A stretch of 50,800 nucleotides of DNA from Desulfobacterales bacterium (lineage in GTDB: Bacteria; Desulfobacterota; Desulfobacteria; Desulfobacterales; SURF-7). Of the stretch, positions 27,485-35,634 are shown piece after piece (within the stretch, counting starts at the first letter, position 1; each line of letters starts with the position of its first letter). The notes below the pieces were generated by a model that was not told the DNA's origin, made no database searches, and worked only from the letters and a program-made list of their open reading frames with translations. The position numbers and the translations under genes are program-made. The stretch is from positions 1 through 50,800 of the forward strand of contig JANQFQ010000002.1 in assembly GCA_028277765.1 (NCBI GenBank). Direction: 5' to 3'.

Positions 27485-28561
27485 CTAACTGACAATCGAT
27501 AAAAAACTCTCAACAAACATCCTGTTGTTCTCATGATCCTTAACCGATACTCTGATAAATTGATCGGTCAGTCCCTGAAAATTCGAGCAGTTTCTGATAA
27601 GAATTTTTTTGTCCAATAATTTCCTGTATACATAATCGCCTCTAATTCCTTTTGGAAGTTCAATAAGAATAAAAGATGTACAGCTGTCGTATAACTTTAT
27701 GCCAGATACTGCACTAAGCTCATGTTGAATAAAACCTTTTTCAGTTTCAACAACATTAACAGTCTGTTCGATAAAACTTTCCATCATTGAACTGTTTTTC
27801 AAGATATAGTGGGTTGCCGTCTGTGCCAGGCTGTTAACACTCCAGGGCCGGGAAACTTTTTTGAATTGTTCAATCCTCTCATCAGATCCAATAACAAATC
27901 CAGAGCGGAGGCCCGGTATCCTAAAGATTTTTGACATGGAATAAAGAACAATAACATTGCCGAGCCCTCTGGTCATCATACTCTCCTCTGCACTGTTCCT
28001 GGCAAAAGAAAGGTATGATTCATCAATAATAAAAGCAGTGTCAGGATATTCCCTGCTCAGTTGCTCAATATCATTTGCAGAAAGCAGGTTGCCGGTGGGA
28101 TTATTCGGATTGCAGATAAAAACAGTATCATAACCACCAATACTCTTTTTTATTATTTCAGGATTCGGCTGAAAAAGGTTTTTTTTATCTGAAAGGCAGA
28201 ATGATACATCCATGTTTTCAATACTGCAGGCATCTGCATAATCCGAGTAGGTAGGGCCAACGATAACCGCTTTTTTTGTATCAAAAGCAGTAGGTATTAA
28301 ATAGATGAACTCTGTTGTACCATTACCTGCAAGAACGTTGCTTGGATCAATGTTATAATGTTTAGCAAACGCTCTTATATTTGCGTCAGCATCAACTTCA
28401 GGGAGGGCACTGATGTCCTTTAGGTTATCCTTTAAAAAAGAGAGCAATCCTCCAGGTGGTCCTATTGGATTTACATTGCTACTCATATCGATGATGTCAG
28501 ATGGATGACACGCTAACCGTTTTGCATGGGAATATATGTTGCCGCCGTGTCCTTTTATCAT
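27485..28561 (-). CDS. cobD: L-threonine-O-3-phosphate decarboxylase (class I/II aminotransferase fold)
   Basis: 358 residues. The opening HGGNIYSHAKRLACHPSDIIDMSSNVNP is the cobalamin CobD-type signature. AGNGTTEFIYLIP binds PLP phosphate, FICNPNNPTGN and IIDESYLSFA supply the Asn/Asp that hold the cofactor, and the Schiff-base Lys is in VLYSMSKIFRIPGLR. It makes (R)-1-amino-2-propanol phosphate for the nucleotide loop, the co-substrate of CbiB downstream. A histidinol-phosphate aminotransferase role is the alternative but the N-terminal motif and context favour CobD. Confidence 0.9.
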   Translation of the reverse strand: MIKGHGGNIYSHAKRLACHPSDIIDMSSNVNPIGPPGGLLSFLKDNLKDISALPEVDADANIRAFAKHYNIDPSNVLAGNGTTEFIYLIPTAFDTKKAVIVGPTYSDYADACSIENMDVSFCLSDKKNLFQPNPEIIKKSIGGYDTVFICNPNNPTGNLLSANDIEQLSREYPDTAFIIDESYLSFARNSAEESMMTRGLGNVIVLYSMSKIFRIPGLRSGFVIGSDERIEQFKKVSRPWSVNSLAQTATHYILKNSSMMESFIEQTVNVVETEKGFIQHELSAVSGIKLYDSCTSFILIELPKGIRGDYVYRKLLDKKILIRNCSNFQGLTDQFIRVSVKDHENNRMFVESFLSIVS

Positions 28562-28637
28562 TTTGCCTCCTTATAAGACATGTCTAACCCGCAGGCTAAA
28601 GAATGTGTCTATCGTTAGTGATATGATTTTACAAAGA

Positions 28638-28800
28638 GATACTGGATGCTAGATACTTGATGAAAAGCGTTTTGGTCGGGGAAACCCCGCCCCTACACAC
28701 CTTACATCTTATATCTTATACCATGTGTCTTTATTTAATCCTTCAATTCACATATTCTTAAAAACCTAAATCTTTTCATCCAGCATCTAGTATCTAGATC
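28638..28800. repeat. heptad-repeat element d (cobS-cobD gap)
   Basis: Left array of three units at 28638-28662 leads into GATGAAAAGCG and then a GC-rich palindrome (GGTCGGGGAAACCCCG at about 28675-28690). The inverse array at 28779-28800 has three units. The 271-bp gap has no other feature. Confidence 0.78.
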
Positions 28801-28833
28801 CAAACATTTCACTATCCATATTCTAACTTGATA

Positions 28834-29559
28834 CTAGAAGTTAACTGCCATCACCAGAAATAGCACCGCCTCATTCACTTCCACCATAGCACCGAGCATG
28901 TCTCCGGTAATACATCCGATCTTTCTTTTGTAAAACATAAGGACAGAAAAAGTTGCTGCAACAAAACAAAGGTTAAGCAGCACACCTTTCCAGCCCAGGA
29001 AAAAAGAAAGGACAATAGGGAGTAACAATCCCCAAAATTCTTCATATTTTATTCTTTCTTCAAAAAACCGGCTGCCTGTTCCGCCACTATCTCTGCCATA
29101 TTCAAGAAACCTAAAACCGAACAGCATGGAGCCCCTGGCATATGCTGGTATTACAGCAAGCAGCAGCATCCGGTCATCAGTAGTAATGCATGTGATACTG
29201 CCCCATTTAACTGCCAGACAACAAATGATTGCTGTCAGCCCCATTACCCCTACCCGGCTGTCCTTCATGATTTCAAGGGCCTTCTTCTTCGAGCTTCCGC
29301 CGTATAATCCATCTGCTGTGTCTCCTAGTCCATCAAGATGGAATGCTCCTGTAACTAAAACAAGAAAAATCACATCAAGAATGGCGGGAACAGGTCCAAA
29401 CCAAAGCTGTGAAACAATTGTATCAAACAGTGCCAGACCGAATCCGATTAAAATGCCGACCACCGGGAAAAATCCTGCCATCCCCTTTGGATCAAATGCT
29501 TCTGTTTTTCCTGCTGGAAGTATGGTAATAAACTGTATAGCTGAAATCAGTCTTTTCAC
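28834..29559 (-). CDS. cobS: adenosylcobinamide-GDP ribazoletransferase (cobalamin synthase)
   Basis: 241 residues, multi-span membrane protein. Motifs: FITILPAGK near the start, FFPVVGILIGFGLALFD, and the catalytic region FHLDGLGDTADGLYGGSSKKKALEIMKDSRVGVMG with its Asp-rich D-G-L-G-D-x-x-D-G signature (Mg2+ binding). It attaches the lower-ligand riboside to adenosylcobinamide-GDP, the last step of nucleotide-loop assembly. It overlaps the cobU gene by 4 bp (ATGA), so the two are translationally coupled. Confidence 0.95.
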   Translation of the reverse strand: MKRLISAIQFITILPAGKTEAFDPKGMAGFFPVVGILIGFGLALFDTIVSQLWFGPVPAILDVIFLVLVTGAFHLDGLGDTADGLYGGSSKKKALEIMKDSRVGVMGLTAIICCLAVKWGSITCITTDDRMLLLAVIPAYARGSMLFGFRFLEYGRDSGGTGSRFFEERIKYEEFWGLLLPIVLSFFLGWKGVLLNLCFVAATFSVLMFYKRKIGCITGDMLGAMVEVNEAVLFLVMAVNF

Positions 29560-30086
29560 TTTTCACCTTTTATCATTACCGGGATTCCAGATACCATCCA
29601 CACTACCTGTTCTGCGCATTGCGCGGCACGTTGATTTGCAAAACCAACAATATCTCTGAAAATCCTTGCAAGCCTGTTTTCAGGCACAATTCCCATGCCT
29701 ACTTCGTTTGTTACCATAATCACACTGCTGTCAGTACTCTGAAGCGCTTCCATAAGCAGGTTGATACTCTCTAAAACCTTATCTTCATCATCATATTTTA
29801 TGAGGAGATTACTAATCCAGAGCGTCAAGCAGTCCACGACCATCACATCTGTTTTTTTCCCACTGGCAGCAATGTTTTCAGCAAGCTTTAGGGGTGTTTC
29901 AACTGTCTCCCAGTCCTTTCCCCTCTCCTCCTGGTGTCGCTTAATCCGCTGTTTCATCTCATCATCACCAGGCTCACAAGTGGCCAGAAAACACTTCCTC
30001 CCATCTTGTATCTTTTCCGCTATTTCAAGGGCATATCTGCTCTTGCCGCTTCTGCATCCGCCAGTGATTAGAATTGTTCTCCCCAA
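29556..30086 (-). CDS. cobU: adenosylcobinamide kinase / adenosylcobinamide-phosphate guanylyltransferase
   Basis: 176 residues. The P-loop GGCRSGKS lies at about 9-16, RIKRHQEERGKDWETVE carries the guanylylated His region, VVDCLTLWISNLL is the Walker-B-like strand, and TNEVGMGIVPENRLARIFRDIVGFANQ is the diagnostic C-terminal block. It phosphorylates adenosylcobinamide and adds GMP, activating it for CobS downstream. The kinase activity also salvages imported cobinamide, which fits the importer genes upstream. Start ATG at 30086. Confidence 0.95.
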   Translation of the reverse strand: MGRTILITGGCRSGKSRYALEIAEKIQDGRKCFLATCEPGDDEMKQRIKRHQEERGKDWETVETPLKLAENIAASGKKTDVMVVDCLTLWISNLLIKYDDEDKVLESINLLMEALQSTDSSVIMVTNEVGMGIVPENRLARIFRDIVGFANQRAAQCAEQVVWMVSGIPVMIKGEK

Positions 30087-30293
30087 GCTGAGACTCCTTT
30101 TAAAAATATTTGTTATACCCGAATTATCGCATTAAATAAGGATCAGGACTGAGTGTGTTGGCTACGCCAAGTGGTATTCTGCCAATCCTAAAAAACATAT
30201 TTGCCATGGACCGTCGTTGAAAACTATGGTCTACATGCAGACCCACACAGATTTACCCTGTTAAATCCCTCAATTCCTAAATTTCTTAGCATA

Positions 30294-30351
30294 GTAGGTT
30301 TGGGTTGAGCCGACTTGTCTATGTTGGGTTGAACACCTTAACCCAACCTAC
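30294..30351. repeat. GTAGGTTGGGTT inverted repeat
   Basis: The left arm GTAGGTTTGGGTT (30294-30306) pairs with AACCCAACCTAC (30340-30351) with one bulged base; an alternative inner hairpin pairs GTTGGGTT (30323-30330) with AACCCAAC (30340-30347). It resembles a palindromic intergenic repeat seen in many bacteria. Confidence 0.75.
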
Positions 30352-30461
30352 AAATAATTACTCAATCCATCGCTTATTTTTATTTCATCACTCATTCTGT
30401 ATTGTTTCGAACATTTAAATTTCGGTCATTCGAATTTGTTTCGGATTTCGGATTTTCCTCT

Positions 30462-30531
30462 TATCCAGCATCCCCGCTAAACAACAGCGGAATCTCCGCT
30501 CCACTCCGACTAGCATCTAGCATCCAGGATC
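30462..30531. repeat. heptad-repeat element e (incomplete, cobQ-cobU gap)
   Basis: Only the inverse-orientation units are present: a partial array at 30462-30473 and three units (TAGCATC, TAGCATC, CAGGATC) at 30510-30531. A short CCGCT/AGCGG hairpin lies between. It looks like a copy that lost its left arm. Confidence 0.65.
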
Positions 30532-30576
30532 TTTCTTTTAATGTTAATTTTTTTGAGTAAATTCAATCCATCGTTT

Positions 30577-32073
30577 TTATGTAATAAGCTGTTTTATCGC
30601 TTTCCCATCCACATGCTTTTCAAAATGCTCTGCCAGCAGGTCATATTCCCTGTCTCTTGCAGAAAGTCCCGCAGTTTCAGGAATACGTAGATTTGTAAGA
30701 CCGATTCTCTCCAGCCAGCATCTTGTAATTTCAGGTGTATCAAACATACCATGCATATAAGTTCCCATTACATTTAAATCTTCTGAGATACAGCCATCAT
30801 GATCATCGCACTTGTTTCCATTTCTTCTTGTAACACTGAACATTGGGCTACCGCCATTTAGTTCTGTCTGTCCCATATGAATTTCATAGCCCATGCCTGC
30901 AATAGTGTTCCATGAAAAATCTGTCAAGGTAGTTGTTTTAGGCGCTTTTAATACAGTATGAACCGGCAGCAGGTTAAGCCCAATGGTTGTTCCCGGGCTG
31001 CCGTCAACTCCATCTGTGTCATCAATTTTACTCCCCAACATTTGATACCCACCGCATATACCGAGAACATGCCCCCCGCTTTTAACATATGCTTTGATAC
31101 AATCTGACCACCCTGTATCAATAAGCCATTTAAGGTCATAGCGTGTGTTTTTTGACCCGGGTATGATCACGCCCGAGAATCTCGACAAATCTTGACTTTT
31201 TTCAATAAAAAATAAATTCAATCCGTCAATATCTGATAATGGATCTACATCTGTAAAATTGGAGATATGGGGCAGACGTATGACTCCAATAGCAGGCAGA
31301 TTCATCTCCTTGAATAATACCTTATCTGGCTTTTCAAGCACTACTGAATCCTCTGCTTCAATATTTATATGGCTGAACCAAGGCAGCACACCAAAAACCT
31401 GTTTTGATGTTTTCTCTTCTATCCACTTTCTCCCATCATCAAAAAGCCGGAGATCTCCCCTGAAACGGTTAATAATAAACCCTTTTATCATCTCCCTTTC
31501 CTGACTTTTCAGGCATTCCAATGTTCCGACTATCTGGGCGAAAACACCGCCTTTGTGAATATCTGCTACAAGAACAACAGGTGCATCCACGTATGAAGAA
31601 GTACGGAGATTGACAATATCGTTCTCCATCAAGTTCACTTCCGCGCAGGATCCGGCACCTTCAATAATGACAAGTTCATACGCTTCCCTTAGACGGTCAA
31701 GTGCTTTACAGGCTTCAGTAAATAGGGGAGCATTTTTTTTCCTGTATTCAGCAGCTGAAACATCATCAATAGCCCTGCCCATGAGAACAACTTGGGCGCC
31801 TGTCTCTGTGGTTGGTTTCAGCAGAATCGGATTCATGTCAACATGGGGCGGAAGACCTGCTGCTTCTGCCTGCACAATCTGCGCCCGTCCCATCTCAAGG
31901 CCCGCTGGTGTTACCCCTGAATTGTTGGACATGTTCTGAGTTTTAAATGGCGCAACCTTCACTCCCCTGTTTTTAAAATGCCGGCAAAGGGCGGTAACTA
32001 CAATACTCTTTCCCACATCCGAACCGGTTCCTAGGACCGCGATGCAAGAGGCTTTTTTCTTTTTTTTCGTCAT
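30577..32073 (-). CDS. cobQ: cobyric acid synthase (glutamine-hydrolysing)
   Basis: 498 residues. The dethiobiotin-synthetase-like N-terminal domain has the ATP loop GTGSDVGKS and the FKTQNMSNNSGVT block diagnostic of CobQ/CbiP. The C-terminal glutamine amidotransferase carries the nucleophile elbow HVLGICGGYQMLG and a catalytic His in GTYMHGMFD. It amidates four carboxylates of adenosylcobyrinic acid diamide. Its presence without upstream corrin-ring genes nearby means the substrate is made elsewhere or salvaged. ATG start at 32073; a heptad-repeat element lies upstream. Confidence 0.95.
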   Translation of the reverse strand: MTKKKKKASCIAVLGTGSDVGKSIVVTALCRHFKNRGVKVAPFKTQNMSNNSGVTPAGLEMGRAQIVQAEAAGLPPHVDMNPILLKPTTETGAQVVLMGRAIDDVSAAEYRKKNAPLFTEACKALDRLREAYELVIIEGAGSCAEVNLMENDIVNLRTSSYVDAPVVLVADIHKGGVFAQIVGTLECLKSQEREMIKGFIINRFRGDLRLFDDGRKWIEEKTSKQVFGVLPWFSHINIEAEDSVVLEKPDKVLFKEMNLPAIGVIRLPHISNFTDVDPLSDIDGLNLFFIEKSQDLSRFSGVIIPGSKNTRYDLKWLIDTGWSDCIKAYVKSGGHVLGICGGYQMLGSKIDDTDGVDGSPGTTIGLNLLPVHTVLKAPKTTTLTDFSWNTIAGMGYEIHMGQTELNGGSPMFSVTRRNGNKCDDHDGCISEDLNVMGTYMHGMFDTPEITRCWLERIGLTNLRIPETAGLSARDREYDLLAEHFEKHVDGKAIKQLIT

Positions 32074-32137
32074 GGTTTCTTTATAAAGCTATTTAATTAA
32101 TAAAAATCCTACATAAAAAACACAAAAACCGTGGTTC

Positions 32138-32247
32138 GATAACTAGATGCTGGTTCCTAGATCCAAATATAAAATTGAGAGCATAGAATAAAAAAGGATT
32201 CTTCATTCAGTTATATATATTTATTCAGCATCTAGCAACTAGTATCT
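32138..32247. repeat. heptad-repeat element f (btuD-cobQ gap)
   Basis: A degenerate left array at about 32138-32165 (CTAGATGCTGGTTCCTAGAT) and an inverse array at 32223-32247 (CAGCATC, TAGCAAC, TAGTATC). It is the most diverged of the six copies; the intervening 57 bp is AT-rich. Confidence 0.7.
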
Positions 32248-32292
32248 CTTTAATATACTGCTCAAAAAATATTTAACTCAAATCCCTTAGCT

Positions 32293-33099
32293 CTATGCTC
32301 CATCCCCCTTTATAAACTTACTTGGCACCGGTGTAATTCTAGGTACTTTCCCAAGTGGGCTCTCATCCACGAGCACGCTGCATCCATATGTTTCTTCAAG
32401 GAGTTTATACGTCAGTACTTCTTCTGGTGTGCCCTGGCTGATAACGCTGCCGTCCTTAAGAAGAAGCAGGGTATCACCATACTGAGCTGCCAGGTTTATA
32501 TCATGGGATACCATGACAACCGTAACCCCCTTCTCATGTTTTAACTTTTCCATCAGATCCATGACCTTTACCTGGTGAGCAAGATCAAGGGAAGCAGTCG
32601 GTTCATCCAGAATGATAATTTGTGGTTCCTGACAAATTGCCTTGGCAATAAATACACGCTGCCGTTCACCACCGCTGAGCTGTTCTATTCTGCGCAAAGC
32701 AAACTGTTCCGCTCCTGTAAAAGCAATCGCCTGTTCTGCTATTTCAATATCATTCTTCTGGGGTATACCAAGAAGACCCAGGTAAGGTGTTCGGCCCATA
32801 AGGACGAGCTCGGAAACTGTAAAGGGAAAATCCGTCTGAACATCCTGGGGCACATAAGCCAATACCTGTGCCAGCGATCGTTTTGAATACGTCTGTATTG
32901 GTTTCTCGAGTACATCAATTTCTCCGCTGTCTACTCGGAACAATCCTGACACGGTTTTCATAAGGGTTGTCTTCCCTGATCCATTCGGTCCTATGACAAT
33001 ATAAAATCCACCAGCAGGTACTGTAAAGGATATATTATCTAGTACCTTTTGTTTTTCGTAAGCAAAGCTTATGTTTTTTATATCAATCGCCGTTGTCAT
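32293..33099 (-). CDS. btuD: cobamide ABC transporter, ATP-binding protein
   Basis: 268 residues. Walker A GPNGSGKTT near 37-45, Q-loop in LAYVPQDVQ, signature LSGGERQR, Walker B IIILDEPTASLD and the H-loop VMVSHD are intact. The family is FepC/BtuD; context (riboswitch, cobamide genes) supports B12 rather than iron. It overlaps the permease gene by 4 bp. It powers inner-membrane import. Confidence 0.92.
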   Translation of the reverse strand: MTTAIDIKNISFAYEKQKVLDNISFTVPAGGFYIVIGPNGSGKTTLMKTVSGLFRVDSGEIDVLEKPIQTYSKRSLAQVLAYVPQDVQTDFPFTVSELVLMGRTPYLGLLGIPQKNDIEIAEQAIAFTGAEQFALRRIEQLSGGERQRVFIAKAICQEPQIIILDEPTASLDLAHQVKVMDLMEKLKHEKGVTVVMVSHDINLAAQYGDTLLLLKDGSVISQGTPEEVLTYKLLEETYGCSVLVDESPLGKVPRITPVPSKFIKGDGA

Positions 33100-34106
33100 C
33101 GTACGTTTCTTTTTAACAGATAAATAAATAAAGGCGCGCCAATCATGGCAGTGATAACACCAACCGGTATCTCACCCTGTTCCGGTATCCACCTGGCCAG
33201 GGAATCACATATTACCATATAGGCGCCACCCCCTAACACACATGCCGGCACCAGTATCCGGTGGTCTGATCCTGAAATCAGGCGGAGGAGATGCGGTATT
33301 ACAAGACCCACAAAACCCAGCAAACCGCAATGGCTCACTGTGGCGCTCACCATAAAGGAAGTCAGCACCAGGAGTGTTAGTGTAACGCCTTTTACATTCA
33401 CACCCATGGATCGGGCCATGTCTTTGCCGAGCAGGAGAATATTCATGGCATTGGACAGCCCGAATATAACGATAAAACAAGGAATAAGAACAACCGCGAG
33501 CATACTCGCCTGTTTGACATCAAGGGTAGAAAAGTCACCCATGAGCCAAAAAATGATACTGTGGAGGCGTGTATCCTGAGTCATGGAAATCAGGAACATG
33601 ATTACTGCGGAACAGAATGCATTTACCATGACACCTGACAGCAGAAGTGAATCATTCTTAAGCATGGAACGGCCAGACGACATGACAATAAGAAGAACCA
33701 GCGTCGCGATGCTTCCTGTAAATGCGGTAATACTTACTCCGGGAAACCTGGAGAAACCGAGCAGTATACCAATGATAGCCCCAATGGCGGATCCGCCAGA
33801 GATACCGAGAATGTATGGTTCAGCAAGGGGGTTTCTTAAAAGCGCCTGAAACACAAGTCCCCCAAGGGAAAGTGCAGCTCCTGTCAGGGCAGCCAATATA
33901 ACACGGGGAAATCGTAGCTGCCATATGATTGTATTCAGTGCAGTGTCACTTTCTCCGCTTCCTGTGATCGCGTTCCATAACGACCATGGACCGCGTCCTG
34001 ATGAACCAATGGATAGACCGATAACAGCTGATAACAGCAGGACAACAGACATGATCAGGGAAACCATGAAAAACCGTTTATATATCGAAGAAGAGTCTTG
34101 TGTCAT
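33096..34106 (-). CDS. btuC: cobamide ABC transporter, permease (FecCD family)
   Basis: 336 residues with about ten membrane helices. FecCD motifs: RFPRVILAALTGAALSLGG, FQALLRNPLAEPYILGISGG, the ATPase-coupling region GLLGFVGLVIPHLLR, and GEIPVGVITAMIGAPLFIYLL at the C-terminus. The start overlaps the btuF stop by one base (TAATG). Substrate B12 is inferred from the operon. Confidence 0.93.
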   Translation of the reverse strand: MTQDSSSIYKRFFMVSLIMSVVLLLSAVIGLSIGSSGRGPWSLWNAITGSGESDTALNTIIWQLRFPRVILAALTGAALSLGGLVFQALLRNPLAEPYILGISGGSAIGAIIGILLGFSRFPGVSITAFTGSIATLVLLIVMSSGRSMLKNDSLLLSGVMVNAFCSAVIMFLISMTQDTRLHSIIFWLMGDFSTLDVKQASMLAVVLIPCFIVIFGLSNAMNILLLGKDMARSMGVNVKGVTLTLLVLTSFMVSATVSHCGLLGFVGLVIPHLLRLISGSDHRILVPACVLGGGAYMVICDSLARWIPEQGEIPVGVITAMIGAPLFIYLLKRNVR

Positions 34107-35035
34107 TATTCTTCCCTTGTTTGTCTTTTGTTAAACAGGTCAGGATGAATAACCCTTGCCAGCAATTCAAGTCCGTCAACCATCCTTGGTGTGGGCCGGT
34201 CAAGTATGTTGGAGTCAACCAGTATAATCCGATCATCCCTGACAGCAGGTAGCCCAGACCATCGTTGCCATTCTGCCTTTACTTTTTCAAAGATCTCTCC
34301 TCGTGCCATGGATGTAATGATAATAACTTCCGGTGACAAGACCAGAACCTGTTCACGTGAAAACCGCGGATAAGTTACATCACCCTTGGCAAGATTCTCG
34401 CCACCTGCAAGTGTGATCAGTTCATTGATAAACGTATCCGTACCAATGGAGACAATCGGTGCGATCCCTATCTGGAAAAAGACCTTTGGTTTATGTTGTT
34501 TTTTATTAACAATTGTTTTAACCTGCTCAACCCTTTCTCGCATATCAGAAACGATCTCTTCTGCCTTGTTTCCAGCATCAAGAAGATCACCGATCTCAAG
34601 AACGGCCTTCATGACTGAATCCAATCCTCTGGGATCAACAGCATAAACAGGTATTTTAAGTGCTTCAAGCCGGAGAACAACATCTTTTGCATTCCCGTCT
34701 TTAACAGCTATACATATATCTGGTTGCAATGATACGATTTTTTCAAGATCAAGATTTACATAGGACCCAACCTTGGGAATTGTTTTAGCTTCAGCAGGAT
34801 AGTCACTAAATATGGTAACTCCTTTTAAGCTATTCCCCTTTCCAAGTGCGAAAACGACCTCGGTAATGCTCGGTGCAAGTGCCACTATCCGTTCTGGTTT
34901 TTCCTTAAGTTCAATCTTCCTACCCAGCTGATCTGTAACAATCCTGGTGCCTGCATTAACATTTTCTAAAAACATAATTCCTGAAAATGTTAATATTATT
35001 ACAATGAAATAAATATATTTCTTCACACTTATCAT
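34106..35035 (-). CDS. btuF: cobamide ABC transporter, periplasmic binding protein
   Basis: 309 residues. Signal peptide 1-29 (YFIVIILTFSGIMFL, cut near NAG). The BtuF/FhuD-like class III binding fold shows PERIVALAPSITEVVFALG, GVTIFSDYPAEAKTIPKVGSY, and IVSLQPDICIA. FSDYP and KVGSY are shared with BtuF-type proteins. First gene after the riboswitch and terminator. Captures cobamides or cobinamide in the periplasm and delivers them to BtuCD. Confidence 0.92.
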   Translation of the reverse strand: MISVKKYIYFIVIILTFSGIMFLENVNAGTRIVTDQLGRKIELKEKPERIVALAPSITEVVFALGKGNSLKGVTIFSDYPAEAKTIPKVGSYVNLDLEKIVSLQPDICIAVKDGNAKDVVLRLEALKIPVYAVDPRGLDSVMKAVLEIGDLLDAGNKAEEIVSDMRERVEQVKTIVNKKQHKPKVFFQIGIAPIVSIGTDTFINELITLAGGENLAKGDVTYPRFSREQVLVLSPEVIIITSMARGEIFEKVKAEWQRWSGLPAVRDDRIILVDSNILDRPTPRMVDGLELLARVIHPDLFNKRQTREE

Positions 35036-35084
35036 CTGTATTTATTTTTCTTTGCTCAGAGAGCCAGGTTTTAACTGTTTAAAT

Positions 35085-35122
35085 AAAAAATCCCCGGACC
35101 GACGAACACATCGATCCGGGGA
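35085..35122 (-). terminator. intrinsic terminator, expression platform of the B12 riboswitch
   Basis: On the minus strand a 12-bp stem (35111-35122 with 35091-35102, one G-U pair) with an 8-nt loop is followed by TTTTTT at 35085-35090. It lies about 40 bp downstream of the riboswitch aptamer and 50 bp before btuF, the position expected for transcription attenuation when B12 is bound. Confidence 0.85.
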
Positions 35123-35163
35123 CATCCCTTTGTTTATCCTCAAGATCATTATAAAAAAATATC

Positions 35164-35372
35164 TGCAACTCAGGCAGGTCTTCTGACTTACGGATCATCC
35201 TAGTCACCACACCTTCCCACCCAGCACTTAACCTGATCAGTGTATCAATAATTATTACACTGATCAGGTTAAGTGCCAGACAGTGGTATCCTGCGGCTTT
35301 CGTCCCCGATTACAGCGACGGGACCGTCTCCGAATTTCACGGAGTTCCCTATTAGGCTCTAACCTGGATTTC
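35164..35372 (-). promoter_or_regulatory. cobalamin (B12) riboswitch
   Basis: Minus-strand RNA shows the aptamer landmarks in order: AGGGAAC, the P-arm with GTCCCGTCGCTGTAATC-like core (CGCTGTAA), GAAAGCCGCAGGATACCACTG (written here in two parts: GAAAGCC and GCAGGATACCACTG), GGGAAGG, GTGACTAGGATG, and the B12 box AAGTCAGAAGACCTGCC at the 3' side. The variable arm between CCACTG and GGGAAGG is replaced by a perfect 21-bp stem. It leads to a terminator, so it should switch off btuFCD and probably the downstream cobamide genes when cobalamin is abundant. Confidence 0.93.
35224..35276 (-). repeat. perfect 21-bp stem in the riboswitch variable arm
   Basis: Arms 35224-35244 and 35256-35276 are exactly complementary with an 11-nt AT-rich loop. 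This peripheral arm is usually shorter and imperfect in cobalamin riboswitches. Confidence 0.85.
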
Positions 35373-35489
35373 TTATGATGTTGTAATATTTAAAATGAAA
35401 TCCGGTTAATAGCACCTGAACACAATGTTAATATGCTACTAATCATAAACAATTAAATGAATCAATATAAGATTTTATCCTCATATTCC

Positions 35490-35519
35490 TTGACAGATCA
35501 GCTTTTTATAAGGTAAATA
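35490..35519 (+). promoter_or_regulatory. candidate promoter for the PAS/HD-GYP gene
   Basis: Perfect TTGACA at 35490-35495 and TAAATA at 35514-35519, spacer 18 bp, about 115 bp upstream of the ATG. The -10 box is weak, so tentative. No second gene lies in the 35373-35634 interval. Confidence 0.35.
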
Positions 35520-35634
35520 CTTGTTTAAACATGATTATATACTCATTTCAAAAATGTTGGTTCTCAAAACCGCCAAACTTTTACATGGCAACTAACCTCG
35601 ACTATATTTTGATGGGATAACCTCGGAGTTGCGT

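Larger units (their letters stand above)
30087..30576. other. 490-bp repeat-rich gap between cobQ and cobU
   Basis: No gene is visible. From left to right it holds a string shared with the 17.5-kb gap (CAGGACTGAGTGT, about 30146), the GTAGGTT inverted repeat, a TTCGGATTTCGG-type degenerate repeat (about 30417-30458) and heptad-repeat element e. It interrupts an otherwise contiguous cobamide gene series. Confidence 0.7.
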
